Counted from the first letter of the stretch, positions 26,321 to 35,027 are shown. The stretch: 61,904 nucleotides of DNA from an uncultured Bacteroidota bacterium (GCA_903838055.1 CAILWV010000004.1:1-61904), one strand, 5' to 3'. Notes: generated from the sequence alone by a model not told the origin. Made by a program: numbers and translations.

Positions 26321-28180
26321 TTATTCCATTTTAGAACTCAATTCAAACCAACGTTCTTCTTTTTCGTCTTTCAAATTTATTACTTTTTGTAATTCAATTG
26401 CTTTAGCTTCTATTTCGTTATCCGCTACTTTGCCATCCGAAAATAATTGTTCGATTTGTTTCTTTTGAAACTCTAAATCTTTTATTTCTTTTTCTATTTT
26501 GTTGAATTCTTTTTGTTCATTAAAACTCAATCCAGAAGAGATAGTTTTTGCTTGTTTCCAATTTGTCTTTTCTTTGTTTTCGTCTTTGTTTGCAGGTTCA
26601 GCCGAATCTTCATATGCCCTAAAGTCGGAATAATTTCCTGGAAAGTTTTCTACAATTCCGTCTCCTCTAAATACAAATAAATCGTCTACAATTTTATCCA
26701 TAAAATACCTATCGTGAGAAACTACCAATAAGCATCCTGGAAAATCCAATAAGAAACTTTCTAACACATTTAAGGTTACAATGTCCAAATCGTTTGTAGG
26801 TTCATCGAGAATCAAGAAATTAGGATTCTGAATTAAAACCGTACATAAATACAAACGTTTCAATTCGCCCCCGCTTAATTTTTCAACATAATCGTATTGT
26901 TTTTTGCTGTCAAAAAGAAATCGCTCCAATAATTGGGATGCTGAAATTAATTTTCCTTTCATCAACGGAATATATTCTCCATATTCCTTGATTATATCAA
27001 TTACACGTTGTCCCGGTTTCGGATTGATTCCACTTTGTGTATAATATCCTATTTTAATGGTGTCTCCGGTTATCACTTTTCCAGAATCTGTCGGAATAGT
27101 TTGCGTTAACAAGTTCAAAAAAGTAGATTTCCCGGTTCCATTTTTTCCTATAATTCCAATACGGGCACCTCGTTGAAAATCAAAACTAAAGTTGTCTAGT
27201 ATCTTTTTATCACCAAACTTCTTTGAAATCTTATGCAACTCAATGATTTTACTTCCAAGGCGTTCCATGTTTATTTCAAGCTCTACAACATTTTCTTTTC
27301 TTCTACTTTCAGCCTTTTCTTTTATCACGTAAAAATCGTCTTGTCGTGATTTAGATTTGGTAGTTCTAGCCTTAGGTTGTCTTCGCATCCAAGCCAATTC
27401 CTTCACAAAAAGGTTTTGCGCCTTGTCAACACTTGCATTTTCTGAGGCAATTCGTTCTTCTTTTTTCTCTAAATAGTATGAATAATTACCTTTATAACTA
27501 TATAATTTTCCGTTGTCTAATTCAATTATTTCATTGCAAACACGCTCCAAAAAGAAACGGTCGTGTGTAACCATAAATAACGTAATATTCTCCTTTGCAA
27601 AATAACTTTCTAGCCATTCAATCATCTCCAAATCCAAGTGGTTTGTAGGCTCATCTAAAATCAATAAATCCGGTCGATTGATTAAAATAATTGCCAACGA
27701 TAATCTTTTTTTCTGTCCACCCGACATGTTTTTCACTTTCAATTTGAAATCTTCCAACTTCAATTTGAATAATATTTGCTTGAATTGTGTTTCAAAGTCC
27801 CAAGCATTCATCCTATCCATATCATCAAATGCCAACTGATAGGTTTCGCTATCGTCTGGATTTTCCAATGCTTTTTCGTAACGTTCTATAACATGAAGAA
27901 TCTCATTGTCACTTGCAAAAATGCTTTCTTCAACAGTTAATTCATCCTGTAATTGCGGTACTTGAGATAGAAATGCCATCTTGATTTCTTTACGCATTAC
28001 CACTTGCCCAGAGTCGGGTTCGTCTTCCCCGTTGATGATTTTCATTATGCAGGTTTTCCCCGAACCATTTTTGGCAATAAAAGCAATTTTTTGGTCTTTA
28101 TTAATTCCAAACGAAATGTCTTTAAACAAAGTTCTCTCGCCAAAAGATTTCGATATGTTTTCTACAGAAAGATAATTCAC
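26321..28180 (-). CDS. ABC-F family ATP-binding cassette protein
   Basis: The product, with two ATPase domains and no membrane segments, is probably a ribosome-associated ABC-F protein. Domain 1 has Walker A AKNGSGKT, signature NMSGGQKKR and Walker B LLILDEPTNHLD. Domain 2 has GKNGTGKST, KLSGGELKR and LILDEPTNDLD. A Uup-like coiled-coil tail follows (about 540-619; NKIEKEIKDLEFQKKQIEQ). I place the start at GTG 28180 (MNYLSVENISKSFG, 619 residues). An ATG at 28210 is in frame, but a promoter box (TACTTTTG, 28197-28204) lies inside that extension. Confidence 0.92.
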   Translation of the reverse strand: MNYLSVENISKSFGERTLFKDISFGINKDQKIAFIAKNGSGKTCIMKIINGEDEPDSGQVVMRKEIKMAFLSQVPQLQDELTVEESIFASDNEILHVIERYEKALENPDDSETYQLAFDDMDRMNAWDFETQFKQILFKLKLEDFKLKVKNMSGGQKKRLSLAIILINRPDLLILDEPTNHLDLEMIEWLESYFAKENITLFMVTHDRFFLERVCNEIIELDNGKLYSYKGNYSYYLEKKEERIASENASVDKAQNLFVKELAWMRRQPKARTTKSKSRQDDFYVIKEKAESRRKENVVELEINMERLGSKIIELHKISKKFGDKKILDNFSFDFQRGARIGIIGKNGTGKSTFLNLLTQTIPTDSGKVITGDTIKIGYYTQSGINPKPGQRVIDIIKEYGEYIPLMKGKLISASQLLERFLFDSKKQYDYVEKLSGGELKRLYLCTVLIQNPNFLILDEPTNDLDIVTLNVLESFLLDFPGCLLVVSHDRYFMDKIVDDLFVFRGDGIVENFPGNYSDFRAYEDSAEPANKDENKEKTNWKQAKTISSGLSFNEQKEFNKIEKEIKDLEFQKKQIEQLFSDGKVADNEIEAKAIELQKVINLKDEKEERWFELSSKME

Positions 28181-28196
28181 AGGTATATTTTTTTTG

Positions 28197-28227
28197 CAAA
28201 AGTAGGTCATTGCAAGGTACGAAGCAA
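28197..28227 (-). promoter_or_regulatory. Promoter of the ABC-F gene (TTG, 20 bp, TACTTTTG)
   Basis: On the minus strand TTG (28225-28227) is followed after 20 bp by TACTTTTG (28204-28197), a full match to the Bacteroidota consensus. It ends 16 nt before the GTG start. The upstream half lies in a copy of the CATTGCRAGG-ACGAAG repeat. Confidence 0.7.
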
Positions 28228-28444
28228 TCTTTTCAAATTTTACCTTTTTTTGAGGTGAATGGATTGGTTTTTATTGGTAAAGGTAATTACCGCTTTTCTC
28301 TTCAAATGAAATTCATCTAACTCTAAGAAAAAAATAATTTTATGTGAGATAATTAGTGCTTGCATGAAGAATATTTCTTTTTTATTTTTATTTTCAAAAC
28401 ATAAAACAATAAAGCCGTATATTTGGTTATCAAATTGATTTTAA

Positions 28445-28693
28445 ATGGAAAATTCTAATAAAAAACACCCAAAAACAGATTCTATTTCTAAAGTAGAAGA
28501 ACCTGCTTTGGAATATTTTGAGACTAATAAATCAGTACCATCGTCATCTAATGAAGAATGGGATGCTTTGCCCGAGTTATTAAAAAAACTACTAGAAAAA
28601 GGTTTAAAAGAATCGGACCAAGATTTAGGGATTTCTCATGAAGATATGATGAAAAAAGTTAAAGCAAAATATCCTTTAATTGATGGAATATAA
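28445..28693 (+). CDS. Putative antitoxin of a RelE/ParE-type module
   Basis: The 82-residue acidic, hydrophilic protein ends ISHEDMMKKVKAKYPLIDGI, a helix typical of small antitoxins that bind the toxin with the C-terminal part. No DNA-binding domain is evident. Its last codons overlap the toxin gene by 11 bp, the usual sign of a toxin-antitoxin operon. The call rests on this arrangement and size; the protein family itself is not one I can name. Confidence 0.72.
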   Translation: MENSNKKHPKTDSISKVEEPALEYFETNKSVPSSSNEEWDALPELLKKLLEKGLKESDQDLGISHEDMMKKVKAKYPLIDGI

Positions 28694-28982
28694 GATCAAA
28701 TGGTTAAGCAATGCTTCTTTAACTTATTTAGATGAAATTGATTTTATTTTTGAAAAATGGAACTTCAAAGAAGTTCAAAATTTCATTCTATTAGTAGATG
28801 AAAATCTAAAAAGATTATCTGTTAATCCCAAAATTGGAATTCCAATAAAAAATATGTTTAGACTAGTTTTGTCAAAACAAACCACTCTTTTCTTTTCTAT
28901 TAAAGAAAAAGAAAAACGAATTGACTTAATTATTTTCTGGAACAATTCGAAAAACCCTGATGACTTAATGAAGTTGCTTTAG
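28683..28982 (+). CDS. RelE/ParE family toxin
   Basis: The 99-residue protein has the RelE/ParE fold pattern. The N-terminal strand and helix EYKIKWLSNASLTYLDEIDF precedes a second helix (FKEVQNFILLVDENLKRLSVNPKIG), then strands RLVLSKQTTLFFSIKEKEKRIDLIIFW ending in the aromatic FW-N motif. The ATG at 28683 is preferred to the adjacent TTG at 28680. It overlaps the antitoxin gene. Whether it cleaves mRNA or acts on gyrase cannot be told. Confidence 0.85.
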   Translation: MEYKIKWLSNASLTYLDEIDFIFEKWNFKEVQNFILLVDENLKRLSVNPKIGIPIKNMFRLVLSKQTTLFFSIKEKEKRIDLIIFWNNSKNPDDLMKLL

Positions 28983-29053
28983 CATATATTAAAATTAATA
29001 ATAAATTAAAAAACCGAAAAGAAACATAAATTTAATTTTATTAATTATCTGTT

Positions 29054-29061
29054 TATATTTG
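29054..29061 (+). promoter_or_regulatory. Minus-7 box just before the family 2 glycosyltransferase
   Basis: TATATTTG ends 4 nt before the ATG at 29066, so transcription would begin at or close to the start codon. Confidence 0.45.
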
Positions 29062-29065
29062 TGCA

Positions 29066-30196
29066 ATGCAATTATCAGTTATCATCCTCAATTATAATGT
29101 GCGCTATTTTTTAGAGCAATGCGTTTTAAGTGTTCAAAAGGCACTTGAGGATATTGATGGTGAAATAATTGTAATTGATAATAATTCTTCGGATGATAGT
29201 TGCGCAATGATGCAGCAGAAATTTCCTAATATAAAACTCATTGCAAATAAAGAAAATTTAGGATTCCCGAAAGGAAATAATATTGGAGTTGAACATGCTA
29301 AAGGAGAGTTTGTTTGTATATTAAATCCAGATACTGTCGTTGCTGAAGATACATTTTTAAAAATATTAAATCCAAAAAATTGGTCTGCTAACACGGGAAT
29401 AATCGGTTGCAAACTAATAGATGGTACTGGAAATTTCCTGCCTGAATGTAAGCGTGGTGTTCCAACTCCATGGGTAGCGCTCACTAAGATTTTAGGATTA
29501 TACAAATTATCCAATTCATTTGGAAAATATTATGCTCAACATCTTAATCAAAATGAATCTGGAAAAGTAGATATTCTTGTTGGCGCTTTTATGGTATTGA
29601 AACTTGAATTGTATACTAAAATTGGAGGTTTTGATGAAAACTGCTTTATGTATTCTGACGATATTGATCTTAGTTATAGAGTGCTGCAAGAAGGTAAATC
29701 CAATTACTATTTTCACGAAACAACAGTAATTCACTATAAAGGAGAAAGCACCGTTAGAGATAAAACGTATATGAACCGTTTTCAAGAAGCGATGAATTTC
29801 TTTTATAAAAAACACTTTAAAGTTTCAGTTTTCTTTTCGATTTTTATGAAAATAGGAATCGTTTTCTTTTCCTTTGTGAAAATGTTTCAAGGAAAAGTAA
29901 AAGATAAAGAGAATCCTGAAAAATACTTCCTAATCTCCGAAAGTTCTAATAAATTAGAAATAATTAATAAATTAGAAAAAACGCTAAATATTAAATTCAC
30001 AGATACAATTGTTAATGGAAAAAGAACCGAATTTGTAATCGACTTAAATTCATTTTCCTTTAAAAAAGCAATTCAGTGGATGGAAGATAACAAGAATAAA
30101 AATCACACCTATAAATTGCTTCCGCCAAATTCAAATTTCATATTAGGAAGTAATAGTAGTAATGATAGAGGAGAAGTACTAGTATTTAAAGAATAA
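29066..30196 (+). CDS. Glycosyltransferase family 2 (rhamnosyltransferase-like)
   Basis: The 376-residue protein has a GT-A fold (about 1-260). Motifs are LSVIILNYNV, EIIVIDNNSSDDS, the metal-binding ILNPDT (a DxD equivalent) and MYSDDIDLSYRVLQEGK. A hydrophobic stretch (VFFSIFMKIGIVFFSFVKM) may associate with the membrane. A C-terminal extension (about 280-376) of unknown fold is not part of the catalytic domain. It is a likely transferase for lipopolysaccharide or surface glycan. It stands alone, not in a polysaccharide gene cluster. Confidence 0.88.
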   Translation: MQLSVIILNYNVRYFLEQCVLSVQKALEDIDGEIIVIDNNSSDDSCAMMQQKFPNIKLIANKENLGFPKGNNIGVEHAKGEFVCILNPDTVVAEDTFLKILNPKNWSANTGIIGCKLIDGTGNFLPECKRGVPTPWVALTKILGLYKLSNSFGKYYAQHLNQNESGKVDILVGAFMVLKLELYTKIGGFDENCFMYSDDIDLSYRVLQEGKSNYYFHETTVIHYKGESTVRDKTYMNRFQEAMNFFYKKHFKVSVFFSIFMKIGIVFFSFVKMFQGKVKDKENPEKYFLISESSNKLEIINKLEKTLNIKFTDTIVNGKRTEFVIDLNSFSFKKAIQWMEDNKNKNHTYKLLPPNSNFILGSNSSNDRGEVLVFKE

Positions 30197-30222
30197 AAAA
30201 ATAGCGAAAAATTATATAATTC

Positions 30223-30254
30223 TTGATTAAACTTAGAAATAATCATTAATTTTG
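30223..30254 (+). promoter_or_regulatory. Promoter of the E2 gene (TTG, 21 bp, TAATTTTG)
   Basis: TTG at 30223-30225 and TAATTTTG at 30247-30254 match both elements of the Bacteroidota promoter with a 21-bp spacer, 37 nt before the ATG. Confidence 0.65.
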
Positions 30255-30291
30255 CAAACCAAATAACAAAACACAACTTTAGTTTAAAGAT

Positions 30292-31584
30292 ATGGCAAAG
30301 TTCGAATTGAAATTACCCAAAATGGGAGAAAGTGTTGCTGAGGCAACCATTACCAACTGGTTAAAAAAAGTAGGCGAATCTATTGCTGCAGACGAAGCTG
30401 TTTTGGAAATCGCTACAGATAAAGTAGATAGTGAAGTGCCAAGTGAGGTTTCTGGTACACTAGTCGAGATATTATTCCAAGTTAACGATGTTGTTAAAGT
30501 TGGTCAAACTATTGCAGTTATTGAAACTGAAGGTGGTTCTGTAGAGGCGCCAAAAGAAGATAATGTTTCTATTCAAAATAGTGTGGCTGTTGAAAAAACT
30601 ATAGAAATAGCTCAAGAAAGTGTTGCTCCCGCAGATTTTTCAGCAACAGAAAAATTCTTTTCACCGTTAGTGAAAAATATTGCTAAAGCAGAGGGAGTTT
30701 CCGTTGCAGATTTAGAAAGTATTTCTGGTTCAGGAAAAGATGGTCGTGTAACCAAAGAAGATATTTTAAAATTTGTTGAAGATCGCAAGTTGCAAGTTCC
30801 TAGTCAAACATCCCAACTAACTACCCAAAACGTACAACCTGCAACCCAAAAAGCCCAACCAATTTCTGTTAATGGAGGAGATGAGATTGTAGAAATGGAC
30901 AGAATGCGAAAATTAATTTCAGGTTATATGGTTGCATCCGTTCAAACTTCGGCTCATGTGCAATCATTTATTGAAGTTGATGTAACCAACATTGTAAAAT
31001 GGAGAGATAAAGTTAAAACTGCTTTCGAAAAACGTGAAGGAGAAAAATTAACATATACTCCAATTTTTATGGAAGCTGTAGCTAAAGCATTGAAAGACTT
31101 TCCAGGAATGAATATTTCTGTTGATGGAGATTATATTATTAAAAGAAAAAATATTAATTTAGGAATGGCTGCGGCTCTGCCAAATGGAAATCTAATTGTT
31201 CCTGTTATTAAAAATGCGGATCAATTAAACTTGGTTGGTATGGCAAAAGCAGTCAATGATCTTGGAAATCGTGCTAAACTGGGTAAATTAAAACCAGACG
31301 ATACACAAGGAGGAACCTATACCGTAACAAATGTAGGAACTTTTGGTTCTGTATTTGGAACTCCAATAATAAATCAACCACAAGTAGGAATTCTCGCACT
31401 TGGAGCAATACGCAAAGTTCCTGCGGTTATCGAAACTCCAGAAGGGGATTTTATTGGTATTCGTCAAAAAATGTTTTTATCACATAGTTATGATCACCGC
31501 GTTGTTGATGGCGCGCTTGGAGGTAGTTTTGTGAAACGTGTTGCTGAATATCTTGAAGCTTTTGATGCGAATAGAGAATATTAA
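30292..31584 (+). CDS. 2-oxoacid dehydrogenase complex E2 (dihydrolipoyllysine acyltransferase)
   Basis: The 430-residue E2 protein has one lipoyl domain (about 1-80, lipoyl Lys44 in ATDKVDSEVP), a linker, an E3-binding domain (about 112-150; FSPLVKNIAKAEGVSVADLE and KDGRVTKEDIL) and the acyltransferase core (about 200-430) with the catalytic SHSYDHRVVDG (His402, Asp406). The EIATDKVDSEVPS lipoyl motif resembles branched-chain-type E2s more than pyruvate or succinyl types. Neither E1 nor E3 genes adjoin it, so the complex must be assembled from distant loci. LipA, encoded at 21 kb, would modify it. Confidence 0.92.
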   Translation: MAKFELKLPKMGESVAEATITNWLKKVGESIAADEAVLEIATDKVDSEVPSEVSGTLVEILFQVNDVVKVGQTIAVIETEGGSVEAPKEDNVSIQNSVAVEKTIEIAQESVAPADFSATEKFFSPLVKNIAKAEGVSVADLESISGSGKDGRVTKEDILKFVEDRKLQVPSQTSQLTTQNVQPATQKAQPISVNGGDEIVEMDRMRKLISGYMVASVQTSAHVQSFIEVDVTNIVKWRDKVKTAFEKREGEKLTYTPIFMEAVAKALKDFPGMNISVDGDYIIKRKNINLGMAAALPNGNLIVPVIKNADQLNLVGMAKAVNDLGNRAKLGKLKPDDTQGGTYTVTNVGTFGSVFGTPIINQPQVGILALGAIRKVPAVIETPEGDFIGIRQKMFLSHSYDHRVVDGALGGSFVKRVAEYLEAFDANREY

Positions 31585-31616
31585 ACTCAAAATATAATTT
31601 TAATTCACTATAAATC

Positions 31617-31650
31617 AACCCTTTCATTTATTGGAAGGGTTTTGTTTTTT
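31617..31650 (+). terminator. Terminator after the E2 gene
   Basis: AACCCTTTC (31617-31625) pairs with GGAAGGGTT (31633-31641), including one G-U, and is followed by a T-rich run. Confidence 0.78.
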
Positions 31651-31697
31651 GTTGAAATAAAAAATAAAAAAATCCATTATCGGTGCCTACAATATTT

Positions 31698-31705
31698 TAT
31701 ATTTG
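31698..31705 (+). promoter_or_regulatory. Minus-7 box of the exonuclease-FAH-HPt unit
   Basis: TATATTTG matches TAnnTTTG and ends 19 nt before the ATG at 31725. Confidence 0.55.
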
Positions 31706-31724
31706 TGACTAAATTATTTTTAAA

Positions 31725-32495
31725 ATGGAATTAAAATTAAATAGACCAATTTGCTTTTTTGATTTGGAAACGACAGGAATTGAGGTGTCAAAAGATAGAA
31801 TTGTAGAAATCTCTATTTTTAAAGTTTTCCCTAATGGAACGACTGAAAGCAAAACATGGTTGGTAAACCCCACAATTCCTATTCCGCCTCAAACTACTGC
31901 TGTACACGGTATTACGGATGAAAAAGTAGCTAACGAACCAACCTTTAAAGAATTGGCATCTCAAATACATAACATGATTAAAGATTCCGATTTAGGAGGC
32001 TATAATTCTGATAGATTTGATATTCCGCTTTTGGCTGAAGAGCTTCTTCGTGCTGAAGTAGATTTTGATATGAAAAATAGAGTTTCAGTAGATGTTCAAA
32101 CTATTTTTCATAAAAAAGAGGAGCGCACCTTAAGTGCAGCTTTAAAATTTTATTGTGGTGTCAATCTTGAAAATGCCCATTCCGCAGAAGCTGATACTAT
32201 GGCGACTTACGAAATATTAAAAGCACAATTAGATCGATACGACGATATTGAAAATGATATTAAATGGCTATCAGAATATACAACCCGAAAAAAATCAGTT
32301 GATTTTGCAGGATTTATTGCGTTGAATAAAGAAGGAAAAGAGATTTTTACTTTCGGAAAAAATAAAGGACAATTAGTAGAAGAGGTACTTGATAAGGAGC
32401 CAGGATATTACGGTTGGATTCAAGGTGCTGATTTTCCATTGTATACCAAAAAGGTTTTAACAGCTATTAAATTAAGAAAACTAAATACAAAATAA
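31725..32495 (+). CDS. DnaQ-like 3'-5' exonuclease (DEDDh) with ExoX-type C-terminal domain
   Basis: The 256-residue nuclease has Exo I FFDLETTG (Asp13, Glu15), Exo II GGYNSDRFDIPLL and Exo III HSAEADTMATYE, the DEDDh set. The C-terminal part (about 195-250; FTFGKNKGQLVEEVL, YYGWIQGADFP) is the short domain seen in exonuclease X-like proteins. A proofreading or repair role is likely; it is not fused to a polymerase. The FAH-family gene follows after 38 bp. Confidence 0.92.
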   Translation: MELKLNRPICFFDLETTGIEVSKDRIVEISIFKVFPNGTTESKTWLVNPTIPIPPQTTAVHGITDEKVANEPTFKELASQIHNMIKDSDLGGYNSDRFDIPLLAEELLRAEVDFDMKNRVSVDVQTIFHKKEERTLSAALKFYCGVNLENAHSAEADTMATYEILKAQLDRYDDIENDIKWLSEYTTRKKSVDFAGFIALNKEGKEIFTFGKNKGQLVEEVLDKEPGYYGWIQGADFPLYTKKVLTAIKLRKLNTK

Positions 32496-32533
32496 TCATT
32501 ACTACAGAGTACTGAAAACTGAATACTTTTTAT

Positions 32534-33145
32534 ATGAAGATTATCTGCATCGGAAGAAATTATGTTAAGCACATAGAAGAACTTCAAAATGAGCGTCCAG
32601 AAGAGCCTGTGGTGTTTTTAAAACCAGATTCTGCAATATTATTGAAACAGCATCCTTTTGTTATTCCAGAATTTAGCAACGATGTGCATCACGAAGTTGA
32701 AATTTTAGTCAAAATTAATAAAGTAGGAAAGTACATTGAACCAAAATTCGCTCCTAATTATTATGATGAAATCGGATTAGGGATTGACTTTACGGCCCGA
32801 GATTTACAGGCTAAATTAAAAGAAAAAGGTCTTCCTTGGGAAAAAGCAAAATCTTTTGACGGGTCAGCGGTTATAGGTGATTTTTATTCAAAAAATAACT
32901 ATGATTCAATAGAAAATATCCAATTCAAATTAGTGAAAAACGGAGAAATTGTTCAGCTAGGTACTACGAGTCATATGTTATGGAAAATAGATGAATTAAT
33001 CGCGCATATTTCACAATTTTTCACACTAAAAAAAGGAGATATAATATTTACTGGAACTCCCGAAGGAGTAAGCTCTGTTAAACCTAACGATATTTTAGAA
33101 GGGTTTATTGAAGATAAAAAATCATTTAGAATACAAGTAAAATAA
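32534..33145 (+). CDS. Fumarylacetoacetate hydrolase family protein
   Basis: The 203-residue protein is the compact single-domain form of the FAH fold. Signatures are KIICIGRNYVKHIEE, HHEVEILVKI (a metal-binding Glu pair), GIDFTARDLQ and the substrate loop GLPWEKAKSFDGSAVIG, with FTGTPEGVSSV near the end. Such proteins hydrolyse acylpyruvates or decarboxylate oxaloacetate. The stop codon shares a base with the next ATG (TAATG at 33143-33147). Confidence 0.92.
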   Translation: MKIICIGRNYVKHIEELQNERPEEPVVFLKPDSAILLKQHPFVIPEFSNDVHHEVEILVKINKVGKYIEPKFAPNYYDEIGLGIDFTARDLQAKLKEKGLPWEKAKSFDGSAVIGDFYSKNNYDSIENIQFKLVKNGEIVQLGTTSHMLWKIDELIAHISQFFTLKKGDIIFTGTPEGVSSVKPNDILEGFIEDKKSFRIQVK

Positions 33146-33489
33146 TGGCAATTAATTACAATCTTTCTAAAGTTCACGCAATTTCGGATAACGATCCCGA
33201 TTTTGTATTGGAGATTTTGCGATTATTTGTAACCGAAATTCCTAAAGATTACAAAAATATGGAGTTGGGAATTAAAGAAAAAGATTACAAACAAGCCTAT
33301 GCATTTGCTCATAAAATGAAGCCATCTTTGGATTTATTAGACATGTTAATTACCTATGATGAAATTATTCAAGTTGAGGCATGGACAAAATCAGAAGGCA
33401 AAAGAAAAGAAATTGAAGCTACTTGTTATAGTATTAAAAAGCAATTAGATAAAGCCATAAAAGAAATAAAAAAAGATTTCGAAGTTTAA
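33145..33489 (+). CDS. HPt (histidine phosphotransfer) domain protein
   Basis: The 114-residue all-helical protein has the phosphoacceptor in AFAHKMKPSLDLL (His56), close to the HPt consensus H-x-x-K followed by a small residue. The sequence around DNDPDFVLEILRLFVTEIPKDY is the usual first helix pair. No histidine kinase or response regulator is adjacent, so its partners lie elsewhere. It is translationally coupled to the FAH-family gene by a TAATG overlap. Confidence 0.88.
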   Translation: MAINYNLSKVHAISDNDPDFVLEILRLFVTEIPKDYKNMELGIKEKDYKQAYAFAHKMKPSLDLLDMLITYDEIIQVEAWTKSEGKRKEIEATCYSIKKQLDKAIKEIKKDFEV

Positions 33490-33702
33490 TTATTTGAAGC
33501 GAATGGCAAGTGATTTATCGGCAGGCTATTTTCCTGCCGCCGCTACAATCTGCCATTGCGAGGAACAAAGTGCTAAAAATAACTTTTGGTATTCGCAATG
33601 TCAGGATTTCCACTTTAGCAGGGCTAGGCAGTAATCTCTTTAATATTTGTTTTCAACTAAATCATAGTAACTTAGCACCTTTATACCTTAGCACCTAAAA
33701 AC
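33490..33702. repeat. Intergenic repeat DNA upstream of cinA
   Basis: This 213-bp spacer is untypically GC-rich in parts. It holds the inverted repeat CGGCAGGCTATTTTCCTGCCG (arms CGGCAGG/CCTGCCG, 33519-33539), then CGCCGCTACA, then CATTGCGAGGAACAAAG (33554-33570), close to a segment at 28208-28224. Near the end CTTAGCACCT occurs twice (33671-33695). I see no gene. It looks like a degenerate member of a dispersed repeat family. Confidence 0.65.
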
Positions 33703-34953
33703 ATGAAAGCAACTATAGTAACCATAGGAGATGAAATTCTAATAGGTCAAATTATTGACACCAATTCGGGTTTTATTGCTAAAGCTCTAGATCGAATTGG
33801 AGTTCAAACCCATGAATTGCTTTCTATCAGCGATGACAAACAGCATATATTAGACACTTTATTATTGTTACAAAATAAAGTTGATTTTGTTATTATTACA
33901 GGCGGCTTAGGACCCACAAAAGACGACATCACAAAACACACTTTTTGCGAATATTTCAAAGATACATTGGTAGTAAACAAAGAAGTAGAAGCTCATGTGA
34001 TTGAACTAATAGAATCCGTAATGAAACGTCCAGCTTCACAAATTAATAAAGACCAAGCATTAGTTCCTTCTAAATGTCAAGTGCTTTTTAATAAAGTAGG
34101 TACTGCTCCTGGTATGTGGATGAAAAAAGAAGACACCGTATATATTTCGTTGCCAGGCGTTCCGTATGAAATGAAATATATTATCGAAAATGAAATTCTA
34201 CCAAAAATTGTCAAAGAATATGAACGTCCTTATATTTTACATAAAACCATAATGACTTACGGTCAGGGAGAAAGTTTGGTTGCTGAACGCATTGAAGATT
34301 GGGAAAATAACCTTCCTGAATTCGTGAAATTGGCTTATTTGCCCGCGCCAGGTAGAGTAAGATTGCGTTTGACAGGGCGAGGAAAAAATAAAGAATTACT
34401 AGAAAGTACCATTAACGAAAAGGTACAATCATTAACTAAAATAATTGGTGATATTATTGTAGGTTTTGATGAAAACGAAACTATTGAAGTAGTTTTAGGG
34501 CAACTATTAACTCTTCAAGGAAAAACTATCTCCACTGCCGAGAGTTGTTCTGGCGGTAAAATTGCACAAGAATTAACTTCTGTTCCGGGTGCTTCTAATT
34601 ATTTTAGAGGAGGTATAGTTAGTTATGCTACAGATACTAAGGTTTCGGTTTTAGGAGTTTCATTAAAAACTATTGAAGAACATTCAGTTGTAAGTGCTGC
34701 AGTTGCAACGGAAATGGCTTTAGGAGTGCAAAAACTAATGAAATCAGACTATGCAATTGCTACAACTGGAAACGCCGGCCCGACTAAAGGAGATGCAGAT
34801 GCTACCTTGGGAACTGTTTTTATAGCAGTAGCAACTCCAAATAGTATTTTTGTTGAAGAATTTAATTTTGGTCAACCACGTGAAAAAGTGATAGATAGAA
34901 CTGTAAATAAAGCATTTGAACTATTGCAAAAAGAAATTTTAAAAAATGTCTGA
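33703..34953 (+). CDS. cinA: CinA-like protein (nicotinamide-nucleotide amidase family)
   Basis: The 416-residue two-domain protein has an N-terminal MoCF-like/COG1058 domain (about 1-170; [25 protein letters not shown]). The C-terminal CinA/PncC domain (about 255-416) has [20 protein letters not shown] and [11 protein letters not shown], related to deamidation of NMN. Length is typical. In this genome it precedes the rpmB-rpmG-bL38-ftsY block. Confidence 0.95.
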   Translation: MKATIVTIGDEILIGQIIDTNSGFIAKALDRIGVQTHELLSISDDKQHILDTLLLLQNKVDFVIITGGLGPTKDDITKHTFCEYFKDTLVVNKEVEAHVIELIESVMKRPASQINKDQALVPSKCQVLFNKVGTAPGMWMKKEDTVYISLPGVPYEMKYIIENEILPKIVKEYERPYILHKTIMTYGQGESLVAERIEDWENNLPEFVKLAYLPAPGRVRLRLTGRGKNKELLESTINEKVQSLTKIIGDIIVGFDENETIEVVLGQLLTLQGKTISTAESCSGGKIAQELTSVPGASNYFRGGIVSYATDTKVSVLGVSLKTIEEHSVVSAAVATEMALGVQKLMKSDYAIATTGNAGPTKGDADATLGTVFIAVATPNSIFVEEFNFGQPREKVIDRTVNKAFELLQKEILKNV

Positions 34954-34960
34954 TATTTTT

Positions 34961-34991
34961 TTGGCAGTAAGGTTTCTTTTTTGTTTCTTTG
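34961..34991 (+). promoter_or_regulatory. Likely promoter of the rpmB unit (TTG, 20 bp, TTTCTTTG)
   Basis: TTG at 34961-34963 and TTTCTTTG at 34984-34991 fit the TTG/TAnnTTTG consensus with one mismatch, 36 nt before the rpmB ATG. Confidence 0.45.
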
Positions 34992-35027
34992 CACCCTCGA
35001 TTTGAATAACGATAAAAGATAAGCATA

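Noticed and set aside
28181..28210. N-terminal extension of the ABC-F protein from ATG 28210
   Set aside because: It contains the TACTTTTG promoter box, and the family begins at the MNYLSVENISKSFG encoded from GTG 28180.
29134..29514. 126-codon ORF opposite the family 2 glycosyltransferase
   Set aside because: It is the antisense shadow of a well-supported catalytic domain.
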